Source: Rachicladosporium sp. CCFEE 5018
Lineage: Eukaryota > Ascomycota > Dothideomycetes > Cladosporiales > Cladosporiaceae
DNA length: 64,000 nt
Direction: 5' to 3'
NCBI GenBank assembly: GCA_002077045.2
Contig: KZ111142.1
Coordinates: 1,450,308-1,514,307 of the forward strand
Under the pieces are notes generated by a model that saw nothing but the letters and a program-made list of their open reading frames with translations, was not told the DNA's origin and ran no database searches. Each line of letters opens with the position of its first letter. The stretch's first letter is position 1. Positions 10,411 through 19,310 of the stretch are shown one piece after another. The translations under genes were made by a program, and so were the position numbers.

Positions 10411-12439
10411 GGTGGTGGACGATGCCGAAAGTCAAGGTGTGCCTGGTGGATTGGTCAGTGTGTGTCGCTGCCAGTATCGATGTCTTGGCTATGACCGCTG
10501 GTGGAAGGAAAGAGCGACCGTGAAGTGCGAGTACGCCAACGTGACGCCAGGTCATGCCGCGGGATTATCGGTATAGTGAATTACAGTAGTGAGAGGTGCC
10601 AGCACACAGTCAAGGTACGCAGTACAAAGGAAAGTCGTCAGGTCGTGTATGTCGCAGCCGAAGTGCAGTCAAGAAGCAGCTCAAGCAACCCGAACAATGA
10701 AGTGCAACAATAAGAAAGACAGGTCCAACGTACCATGCTGTCTAGGCCGAGCCAGTCATGCGACCCGGCAGAGTTCTTTGTCGCCAACATGACAACCTGT
10801 AGATGCTTCTAAGGCGTTTCAGCGTGTCGTCCAACCATTCACGTCCTGGTCTGGGATTCGAAGTAGGCGCAGTGTCCGTGCGGGCTTCTACGCGCCGCAG
10901 GTCTTGCAAGGCGGCTGTCGTCGCGGCCAGTCGATGGACTGACTGCGAATATTTGCGTGCGAGTCGACGAGTGGGCCGAACAAAGAGATAGACGAGGAGC
11001 GTCTGGCGTTGCTGGCATACGCGACATCGTGCTGATGGTCGCGTATGTGGTGTTGTCGCAACGCCGAGACTTCCTTCGCCCATCTCACACATCCCCTTCG
11101 CCTGATCCATCATGACCGGGCCGAGCATGACTTCCTCCCTCCCACGTTCCTTCGAAGCCACGCTGGGCTGCCTTCCCGTCGCTCATACGATACAACGAAG
11201 GCAGCCCAGCTGGTGCACAGCGAACAGTTGATGGCGGCGACGATCCTTTCTTATGGTGCGCCACACCTGCCACGCGCGCTAGCGGCCAACTTCCCGGTCT
11301 CGTCAACACACGCGCCATGCGATGAATCTTAATACGAACTCCCACCTCTACAACCTGTCGACGTCCGTCAGACCATGACGACCTCATTGTATGTCGCATA
11401 CATCGCTTCGACAGTCGTCTACCCTCACGGCAGGTTAGAGATGCGTGGATTCCGTCAATTGCGTTCTTCACGGACATGACGTAGCGTTGCCTTTGCGCTC
11501 CAATCAGAGTCATACCCTGAAGTGTTGGACTTCACTCGAGATCTTCTGGTCTTGCGAAAATATGAGCAGCGCACAGCAACCTCCGAAGAAATGGTGGCCG
11601 GGTCTCAAACACCTCGGCACGACTGCAAGCTTCTATGACCCTTGCGTACTGTGATCTCACCCCTGATCAAGATCAGCGGAACGGTTTACCAACGAGTCAA
11701 TATCGATCTCATAGCCCTGAACTGTCTACTGCCCACGTTTCTCTATGCGACACCTACACTCGAGCATTTTGAACCTCCTGGCGACCTTGGCCAGAAGTAC
11801 GAGGGGCTATCGAGACTCTATGCTCCTTCCGGGCACTGCGCCTTGAGATCGGTCTACAAGGTTTGGGTATCACGCGCTGCTGCGGCATTGACACGCTGTT
11901 TGTACAGTATGAGCCTGTGACCTGCTGGTAAGCGACGCGAGACGCGGAGCTTCGCGGCCCTCTCGCTCCACGGTCACTGAGCAGATCACTCGTGCCATCA
12001 CATGTACATTCAGTAATTCGCCGTAAGTATGCGCGAGCTTGACGGTAGCCTCAGGCGATTGGGGAAGGTAAGCTCCGTCATGCGGCTCACAGCGCTGTGT
12101 TCAGTCCATCACTCACTTTAGGCACGTGCTATCAAAGATCTACTTCACATGTAGAGGTATCTTTCATCTACGTCTCTTCGGCCTATGGCTTTCTTACCAT
12201 CATCCACTACCTGCCCATTCCATTCATTTCATTCACTACAATCGGTCAAGTGGCGCAGAAGCACCTGTGCGTCTGCAACACAATGACTTACTGACAACAA
12301 CATCCACCAGCCGTTTCGAACCACCGATGTGACCACCTCGCGTCAATAACATCCCGATCCGATTGTCATAACATTCGGGTACTCCCTGAAGTGAAGCACA
12401 TCAACAACGCCAGAAACCGACGAAAGGCTACCATATTGG
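10411..12439. other. Intergenic region upstream of PRM1 (haplotype B)
   Basis: 2 kb between the PRM1 start and the 230-aa gene. The first ~100 bp beyond the PRM1 start differ clearly between the two haplotypes, then similarity resumes. ORFs such as 10742-11161 (-) occur in both copies but are Arg/Ser-rich and match no family I recognise, so I do not call them genes. A conserved hairpin lies at 11162-11210. Confidence 0.5.
11162..11210. other. 14-bp perfect inverted repeat (hairpin), haplotype B
   Basis: Arms GCTGGGCTGCCTTC (11162-11175) and its exact reverse complement (11197-11210) flank a 21-nt loop. The same hairpin is kept at 21944-21992 in the other haplotype. Confidence 0.75.
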
Positions 12440-13132
12440 ATGGCCCTGACATATGGCAACTCTCGCAAATGGATCAACCCAGCAGTCCTCGACAAGAAGA
12501 AAGATACGAGTCTTACAAGCGCGAAGATCAAGATCTGTCGCAACTCGCCTTATTTCCCCTCGACTGCCCAGGAGCTCATTCGCCACCAAATCGAGTATGC
12601 CACCCTTTTGGCCGCCTACAGACTCGCAAAGATCCGTCAGGCGATCTCGCCATCCATCATCCGCCTGCCGTTCAGCGGTATCTTGACGAAAGATTCCACA
12701 TGCTCACTCGATGCTTTGCCCTCCGTTCACTCCACAGTCCTCAGCATCCACACACTCTTCACCCCGGCCTACACGTCCACCCTCCAGCCCCTCGCTCAGT
12801 GGCCCTCTCGCTCAGAGCTGAAGTACGAAGGAGACGATCGCATAGCGACAGATGCGCTTCATCGGCGCTTTCTCCCACTGCCTCGCATGCCAGGTAACGA
12901 GACGGTCAACTGGCAGCATCGCAATGTGCTTCCGCAGTACGCATTCGAGGATTTCTACTTAGGGATCCGGGAGGAGGAGGTGTTTGGAAGGAGCCATGTG
13001 GTTGGAGAGTGGGAGTTCGGAGTTGGCGAGAGTAAGGAGTGGGAGGACTGGGTCGGCTACGGGGATGCCAGTGGGCGGGACGTGATTGGATGGGGGCTCT
13101 GGGACGAGATTGAGAAGATGGGGTGTTTGTGA
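12440..13132 (+). CDS. Conserved hypothetical protein, 230 aa (haplotype B)
   Basis: Uninterrupted frame starting MALTYGNSRKW and ending DEIEKMGCL. The counterpart at 23221-23913 has exactly the same length with 12 amino acid differences by my count and no indels, which supports a real coding gene. The sequence is soluble, without signal peptide or membrane segment. It has a Leu/Ile-rich first half and a Trp-rich acidic end containing VGEWEFGVGES and WEDWVGYGD. I do not recognise the family. The stop faces the stop of the next gene (13439), so the two are convergent with a 306-bp spacer. Confidence 0.7.
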   Translation: MALTYGNSRKWINPAVLDKKKDTSLTSAKIKICRNSPYFPSTAQELIRHQIEYATLLAAYRLAKIRQAISPSIIRLPFSGILTKDSTCSLDALPSVHSTVLSIHTLFTPAYTSTLQPLAQWPSRSELKYEGDDRIATDALHRRFLPLPRMPGNETVNWQHRNVLPQYAFEDFYLGIREEEVFGRSHVVGEWEFGVGESKEWEDWVGYGDASGRDVIGWGLWDEIEKMGCL

Positions 13133-13438
13133 AAGGATTGGTGCGGAGTGGCGCGCGAATGAGAAGTGGCTAAAGAGAGGCTTACAGGTCGGCGACCGAC
13201 CATGAGCGACGGTGGTCTTATGATGTAGTGCTGAGGAAGACTGGATTATTCTATTTTCAGCGTTCTGCTTGGATCCGAGCTCCAGCGATGCTCCTGGATG
13301 CATTGGACATGGCAATGAGGATGCGATCATGAACGACGATGAGACGAGGTTTGCATGACTATAGTAAGATTTGAATGCAATTGCGGCAAAATCAATGACT
13401 ACATTCAGCACAATCACAACTCGTCTATTGCGTCACTT

Positions 13439-15388
13439 CTAATAGATCAACATATTCTTGCCCACATCAGCCCCTTTACAGTTATCGCAGCCCTCGCAGG
13501 GCTTACCAGCTTGCTTCTCAGTATGCGCCTTCGCCTCCTTCAGGGCCAGCTTCGCAGCCTTCCTGCGCTCCTTGTCCGCCAGCGCTTTATCCTCCTTCCG
13601 CTTCTGGTCCCACGCCTCGCCCTTGTCCTGACCACCACGAGTGTACACCGGCTTAGCGGAGAATCCGCGTGCAGTGTCGGGCGAATGTACGGGATAGCGA
13701 TTCGAGTTCATGCGGTGAGGCTTAGGAGTTCGCGGAGAGCTTGTAGCACTGCTGAGCGACGAGGCCGCAGAGGACTTTGTGACAACCGATGAGCGCTGCA
13801 GGTGGGGTGGTCTCTGAGCGCTGCGAAGTTGACGTCCGTGTTGCGCTGCAACGCGGAACTCATCACCAACGACGCCGTTCTCGAGATCGGTAAGATGTTT
13901 GACAGCGGCAGCGTTCGGCTTAGTGTCGAAATCCGGCATCTCGGCGTCAAGGTCTTTGTCGCTACGGTACTTTTTAGACTCCTCGGCGGGTTCGCCCGGT
14001 GTCTGGTACCAAGGGTCTTCGCTCATGGTCTCGGCGAAGCTCCTGAAGCCTGGGTTGTACGCAGTGTATTTACTGAAGGTGGCGGTGTTGGCCGGTTGTT
14101 GCCATAGGGGAACAGGGGGTGTCCACCCAATGACACTGGTCGGGCGGGACCCTGGTACGGGCTTGCGAGTCACAACGGCACGCTGGCCTGATCCACCAGG
14201 GATCAGGCTGGAGGGGTGGGTAAGTCTCTCCTTGGGGTCCGTAGTGTCCATGGTGACTTTCGCTCTGATGCTGGCGACTCGCGTGATGTTTCCTTTGTCG
14301 TCTGAGACGTAGGCTGGGCTTGCAGAAGAGTGTGCACGAGCAAGGTTTGTTGTTCTGTGGTGGGAAGGCTCAATATTGGGAGATACTTGGACAGCGACTG
14401 TTGACGGTGGCGATGAGCTGCGTGTCGACGTTGAGTCAAAAAGCGATGAACTCGACCCTGTGCTCGTACCAGACGAGGAACTCGAGTGTATATGCTGGTT
14501 GCCTTTGTTCGGGCGTGGTCGTTTCCGGTTGTTGGCAAAATTTGACAAAGGTCTTTGAGCGACAGCCTCATCGCCAGTCTCGACTTGCTCGTCGCTATTG
14601 TCGATGATCTGTCGCAGGACGTTTTCCCTTGACAAATGTCGGGTCGGGACTTTAATCTCAGGTCCAGCTGAGGCCTTCCGACGCTTCCCATATGTGATCG
14701 GCGTTGTATCCTCATCTGCTTCCATGATAGTAGGCACCATTAAGAATGCCGGAGACGAGCACAACACTTCAGGTGTGCTCGAGACTACTACACGGAGCAT
14801 CTCCGTACCAGACGGAGTAGCTTGTTGCACTGGAAGCCATTGCGGAGCGCTTTTGTCTCCCTTTTGCAAGATTGAGCCGGAGTGTCTGCAGTCATGAATC
14901 TTTGAAGGTTCCGACAAGCGCTTAGATGACCTATCGGAATTCGATCGCACAGCGGACTGCACTGGCGTCCCCTGCGCTTGCACAGACGTCAATCGAGCTT
15001 GCTGTACTGCTTGTGAACGTGCCTGTCTCAGTTCGCTCTGTTCTTTGGCTTGTATAGACGAGTGGATCACCGTGAAGTGCCGTCGTGGTGCCAGCTTAGG
15101 CTCGGATGCCGTCTTGCGTCCAGCGAAGATTCCAATGCACCCCTTCGGATCTTTATCGCCCTCTCCTTTTGTTACCGACTTGCGTCCGAAAGAGTTGAGG
15201 AGGTCCTTGAACTTTTTAGCGCGTACATAAGTCTCTGGATGGGTCTGCTGGAGGCTGAGATTGTCTGTAGCAGCTTTTGCATTCCACCACTTGATGCGGG
15301 CTGATACTTGAGTATCGCTGCTCGGCCGCATCCATACCTTCTCGTCGATCGAGAGCCTCGGCGTTGACAGAAAGCAAGGAAAAAGCAT
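13439..15388 (-). CDS. Hypervariable unknown protein, 649 aa (haplotype B)
   Basis: Single-exon frame on the minus strand. The start could be the first Met (15388) or the Met 20 codons later (MRPSSDTQV), since both are present in the other allele. The protein is mostly disordered: Ser/Thr/Pro-rich, with a basic RKRPRPNKG patch, a long Ser-rich run and a region around GWTPPVPLWQQPANTATFSKYTA that is conserved between copies. The C-terminus is a Lys/Glu/Ala-rich helix followed by a short Cys motif (CEGCDNCKG). Against the copy at 24211-26211 the last ~90 residues differ at only a few positions, while the first ~280 residues are only about 55-60% identical by eye. No function is recognised. This copy stops two codons earlier than its partner (TAG where the partner has CAG). 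Confidence 0.7.
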   Translation of the reverse strand: MLFPCFLSTPRLSIDEKVWMRPSSDTQVSARIKWWNAKAATDNLSLQQTHPETYVRAKKFKDLLNSFGRKSVTKGEGDKDPKGCIGIFAGRKTASEPKLAPRRHFTVIHSSIQAKEQSELRQARSQAVQQARLTSVQAQGTPVQSAVRSNSDRSSKRLSEPSKIHDCRHSGSILQKGDKSAPQWLPVQQATPSGTEMLRVVVSSTPEVLCSSPAFLMVPTIMEADEDTTPITYGKRRKASAGPEIKVPTRHLSRENVLRQIIDNSDEQVETGDEAVAQRPLSNFANNRKRPRPNKGNQHIHSSSSSGTSTGSSSSLFDSTSTRSSSPPSTVAVQVSPNIEPSHHRTTNLARAHSSASPAYVSDDKGNITRVASIRAKVTMDTTDPKERLTHPSSLIPGGSGQRAVVTRKPVPGSRPTSVIGWTPPVPLWQQPANTATFSKYTAYNPGFRSFAETMSEDPWYQTPGEPAEESKKYRSDKDLDAEMPDFDTKPNAAAVKHLTDLENGVVGDEFRVAAQHGRQLRSAQRPPHLQRSSVVTKSSAASSLSSATSSPRTPKPHRMNSNRYPVHSPDTARGFSAKPVYTRGGQDKGEAWDQKRKEDKALADKERRKAAKLALKEAKAHTEKQAGKPCEGCDNCKGADVGKNMLIY

Positions 15389-16371
15389 ACTTGATGATGG
15401 AAAATTGAGAGGGAAGATAGAAAAGAGGCACCAGGCCTATGTGACTGTACCTTGACTTTGCTGTACCTGCAGGAGGCGATTTGGTGAGATGTACAGAAGC
15501 GGTCGCAAGGTCGCGGAAAGAGTACTGGGTCAGGACTTGGGGGATCATCTGCTTCTTCGAGACGTGAGATGTGATGTGGTCAGACCGTCTTCGAGCCGAG
15601 ACATCGTACCAGTCCTGTTGTCAATCGAGACTCGATCTGTCATGTCTTGCCTACCTGTGCTGGCCGAGACATAATGAGCGTCGTGTTTGCGAAACGCGCG
15701 CGACTCCATATTGTCTCAGTTTCCGACCGTGAACGCCCGCTGACTGCCTCATCTTACCGCCTGCGTAACGCCTTTATCTCTCCCGCGCGCCAGTGCTTGA
15801 CTTGGCAGGCTGTGTTGACGAAATAGCGGTGACAAGGACAGCTCGTTGTGTTGATGTGGTCAGGCGAACGCGGCAAGCAAAGGCAGCGGATGTAGCAGCG
15901 CTCTCACTTTTGATGCCACAGCGACACTTCTTGTCGTTACAGCGCGTCCCTGTAAGCAGACTTCTTCCAGCGACCTATGATCTGCTCAGTGCATACAAAA
16001 AATGCTGCGTAACAACAAATCGCAGTCGGCTCCTGACGTGAGGTTGCCATATACAGCGAATTCACACAGCAAGTCGTAGCGAAGCCGGAGGCCAGTTTAC
16101 TAGCGCACCTGCAAGCGAGCCAATCGATCAAGCAACGGCAAGGTGTAGGCAAGATGTAGCGAGTGAGGAAGGAGCGCGATGCGGTACGCGCGTGGTTGGG
16201 AAGGTACGACCGAGCCCTAAGTAGCTGCTCAGACTTCATGTGCAGCGACATGGTCTTGGCACCTTGCAAGTCACGAGTGCAGGATCCTCTGCACGACATT
16301 CTTGAGCAACTCCCGAGATGGGGAGTATCGCATTCAGGGGTTGAAGGGAAGCCTGGTGCACTGACGACTTC
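15389..16371. other. Divergent intergenic region upstream of the hypervariable gene (haplotype B)
   Basis: 983 bp between the start of the hypervariable gene and the stop of the Gag1-like gene, both on the minus strand. It aligns only loosely with 26212-27122. No convincing ORF or RNA gene is seen. Confidence 0.5.
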
Positions 16372-17355
16372 TCATCCCTTCTCCGTCCCTGTAATCCTCA
16401 GCACCCTCCCCACAGCCTTCACTCCGTCTCGCAACCCCAACCCAGTCGCACCGCCCTTCTTCCTGCCAATGCTCTTCTCAATCAACCCCGGTTTAGGTGG
16501 CCACTCGCCATCATCTTTCCAGCCCCTCACAGCAGCCTCGATCATGACCTGAAGATTCACAGGTACCGAGGGAGTGCGAGACTGCTGTATGATCTTGCTG
16601 TAGATTTCTGGGTAGACCGCAGGTGAGAGGCGACGTCGCACCGGGTGATTTGGGAGGATGAGAGGCATGACAGGGACGAGTGTTGTAGTGGCTTCGTTCG
16701 TCCTGACCAGGATGAGCCGCTCGATGGGCAGTGGCGAAGTGCCGCCTGTGGACGATGAATGAGGAGGACTAGAGGAAGTCGAAGACCGTGGTGTCGACTC
16801 TGCAGATTCTGATGTAGACTCCATATCAGGACCTTCCTCCTGCGGCTGCCGCGAACCTTCGCGCGAGATGACAGCACCACACCACGCATGCCTTCTAGCG
16901 ATCCAGTGCTCCAGCCCGTTGTTCCAGGTCATTTCTGTCTGCAGCACTTCATCTCTTCGCCTCCTCTTCACGGCTTTTCGAGCCGCCATCTCGGTGCCAA
17001 CACTGTCCGGTCCCTCGAATTTGAAGATCTGCCTTTTGCTTCCTTTGCTGCTCTTAGAACCCATAGAACCCACACTCGCCACCTCATCCTCCTTCTCGTC
17101 GGACGAGTAGTCCCGCTCTCGCCATTGCAATGCCTCCGCGCTCACAGGACCTCTCCTGCCATCGCTGCTCGCACGGAGGCGAAATCCTCCTACCGTCGTA
17201 GATATAGCATCGCTTCCGGACGATCGATACGCAGGCAAAGTCGGATACTCCCAATCCACCCTAACTTTCTCCTTAATCAACCGTCTCGCATCCCGAATCT
17301 CCTCCTGCTGCTCAGCACTCCTCGAATGATGCGCTAATCCCAGGTGTAGCGTCAT
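16372..17355 (-). CDS. Gag1-like clamp domain (DUF4050-type) protein, 327 aa (haplotype B)
   Basis: I choose the start at 17355 (MTLHLGLAHHS) because both haplotypes then give 327 residues, while the open frame upstream of it is not shared. N-terminal features are a charged helix (EEIRDARRLIKEKVRVDWEYP) and a Ser/Lys-rich segment. The conserved part has MTWNNGLEHWIARR and AWCGAV, a Ser-rich linker, LILVRTNEATTTLVPVMPLILP, and a C-terminal block with IYSKIIQQSRTPSVPVNL and GWKDDGEWPPKP. This pattern resembles the fungal Gag1-like/DUF4050 family, linked in fission yeast to TORC1 regulation. That assignment rests on motif memory and is moderate. No membrane segment or signal peptide is present. 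Confidence 0.62.
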   Translation of the reverse strand: MTLHLGLAHHSRSAEQQEEIRDARRLIKEKVRVDWEYPTLPAYRSSGSDAISTTVGGFRLRASSDGRRGPVSAEALQWRERDYSSDEKEDEVASVGSMGSKSSKGSKRQIFKFEGPDSVGTEMAARKAVKRRRRDEVLQTEMTWNNGLEHWIARRHAWCGAVISREGSRQPQEEGPDMESTSESAESTPRSSTSSSPPHSSSTGGTSPLPIERLILVRTNEATTTLVPVMPLILPNHPVRRRLSPAVYPEIYSKIIQQSRTPSVPVNLQVMIEAAVRGWKDDGEWPPKPGLIEKSIGRKKGGATGLGLRDGVKAVGRVLRITGTEKG

Positions 17356-18567
17356 GATGCCGATGCCCTTTTGCAATTCCCATGCCCTGGTAATGCGAAT
17401 CCGAAATCCCGTGGAATGCTGGTTGTTTTCATGCGCCGTACTCTCCCGAACACATGAGGGATTTCTCAATGGTCAATGCAAGCAATATGTGTTCAATGAA
17501 AGTAGTAAAGTATTGCAGCTAATGCGTGCGTCCTGTTCTTTGGAATCAATACGTCACGCGCGCATCGCCCAGTGATCGCCAACATCCAGTTCCTCCGAGG
17601 AGCTGGCGCATTCTGCCCTTGTCTATCGCAAAAGCTTGATGATCGTGGTAGTGCGGGGTGGCTAGCGTGATCAAGAATTGATGAGGGCTGAGATCGGGTC
17701 CAAGGCGTCGCCATGTGCCGAAGTCGGCTGCTGTGCCGCCCAGCTTGTTATCGTGAATGATGGTGTCTTGAATATGCATGTGGCATCATATGTCTTTGAT
17801 CGTGGAGTTGTGAGATATGAGCAAGTGACTTGCGAGACACGGGGGAGCACGAGCAAAGACAAGAGGAGGAAGCGGACTGGAGCGGCCTAGCAAGGCACAT
17901 GGTGAGGCGGAAAGACTCGACAGATACCTACATCCTCTATGCACATCCACGACACGATCAGTGCCGTGTCCTCCGCTTGACATCTGTCACCAACGACTCC
18001 GGCGGCCGTGGTTACGCACAGCAAACACTGGGAGCCTGATCCGCCATAGCGGTACCGCGACAGGCAATACTATATTCCACCAAGACAGCGGCACTGCGCG
18101 ATGGTGTGAACTGCAGCGCCCAGAACACAGCACGCCACGAACAATTGAGATCCAATCGGGCCAGCAAGCCAGCAGGTCAAGACGTTATGACACAAGGATG
18201 AGCAAGAGTTGGTAATACCAAGTTGCATTCTGGATTTTCTATCGCCTATCAAAACAACCCCATCCTCCGCTCAGCAAGGGAGCTATCCTGCTGACCTGCC
18301 GATAGCAATGATCGGAGCCGCCGAGCAAGAGCTAGCAGCCAGCCACGCCGACAGGAGCCTCGGATCACCCGCCAATCTTGTCGTCCACGTCGTAGGGTAT
18401 CGTACAATTACACTATCTGCCAAGCAATAGTTGGACTCGCCAATCTCGCATATTTGTGCTCGCTTTGGGGGCCGGCCACGTCAGCAGCCTCGCCATCAAG
18501 GTCATGGCAAGATAAGCAGCAAGTATTCGCAGCAGCCACCAGTCACCACCTCCACAAAGCCGCGCCT
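17356..18567. other. Intergenic region between Gag1-like gene and BDF1 (haplotype B)
   Basis: 1.2 kb, highly similar to 28107-29309 except for a sharply different stretch of ~50 bp around 18431-18480. No ORF is convincing on either strand. Confidence 0.5.
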
Positions 18568-19210
18568 CTACTCCTCCTCACTCTCATCGCTCGGCTCATC
18601 TCCCGAAGTCTCGCCACCCTGCGCCTGGTTGCCATAGCTCGCTGGACTCTGGCTCTCACTGCCAATCGGCTGATTGAAAGCATTCAGCTTGTCCTTCAAC
18701 TGGTCGATACTGGCCTGCTGCTCGCGCTTCCCCATAGGCTTATGCTTTTTACGCTTGTTGCCACTCGATCCGCCAACACCACCACGGCCGACACGCTCAG
18801 AAGGCTCAAAGTCATCGTCATCAACAGCCGCGATGTCATCAGGCGAGGACATGCGAGTGGTCGTGCGGCGACCGAAGATAGAGCGCACATGCTTGAGCAG
18901 CAAACGCTGACATCATCAGGAAGATCATCGATCTCGAGCTCCATCTCGGCACCCATATTGGCGTACTTCTTACAATTCGTCGTAATGATGCCGGTTAGCG
19001 TCTCGATCTGGCCCTCATTCATTTGTTCGACAGCGCTGGAGATCTCCTGCTTCTCCTCGTACGTCACGGGCTTCAGCTTCTTGGGCTTAGCCTTGGGCGC
19101 ACTGCTGGATTTCGCTGGAGCTGGCTTGAAAGCAGGGACTGGAGGCTTCTTCTTGTGGCTCTTGGCGGCACCGGACTTGGACTTCGCCGCTTTGGCACCC
19201 TTCTTCTCGA
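18568..19210 (-). pseudogene. BDF1-like BET protein, 3' fragment with a one-base frameshift (haplotype B)
   Basis: Only the C-terminal ~214 codons are present, cut at 19210 by the gap. It matches 29310-29953 of the complete gene. The ET domain (EEKQEISSAVEQMNEGQIETL) is intact up to DLPDDV. There one G is missing at 18909 relative to the GG at 29651-29652, which shifts the frame; the tail (QRLLLKHVRSIF to the terminal acidic end) continues in another frame. Because it sits about 300 bp from a contig end, a consensus error is as likely as a genuine broken allele. The long ORF running from here through the Ns into PRM1 is a chimera and not a gene. Confidence 0.8.
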
Positions 19211-19310
19211 NNNNNNNNNNNNNNNNNNNNNNNNNNNNNNNNNNNNNNNNNNNNNNNNNNNNNNNNNNNNNNNNNNNNNNNNNNNNNNNNNNNNNNNNNN
19301 NNNNNNNNNN
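19211..19310. other. Assembly gap (100 N) between contigs B and C
   Basis: 100 Ns joining the middle of BDF1 (left) to the middle of PRM1 (right). The homologous sequence elsewhere in the window shows that these two ends are not natural neighbours. Confidence 0.97.

Larger units (their letters stand above)
8531..19210. repeat. Contig B: 10.7 kb alternative copy of 19311-29953
   Basis: The whole interval, bounded on both sides by 100-N gaps, is collinear with 19311-29953. It begins with the same base inside PRM1 and ends at the homologous base inside the bromodomain gene. The order is PRM1 5' part, 230-aa unknown, hypervariable unknown, Gag1-like gene, BDF1 3' part. Divergence by eye is nil over the first ~1.3 kb, low in the Gag1-like and BDF1 parts, and very high from about 13.4 to 16.3 kb. 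The best explanation is an allelic or homeologous contig placed in tandem by scaffolding; a real tandem duplication is less likely. Confidence 0.88.

Noticed and set aside
10742..11161. 139-aa minus-strand ORF conserved in both haplotypes (21524-21943)
   Set aside because: Both copies share recent ancestry, so an open frame is weak evidence; composition is Arg/Ser-rich and no family is recognised.
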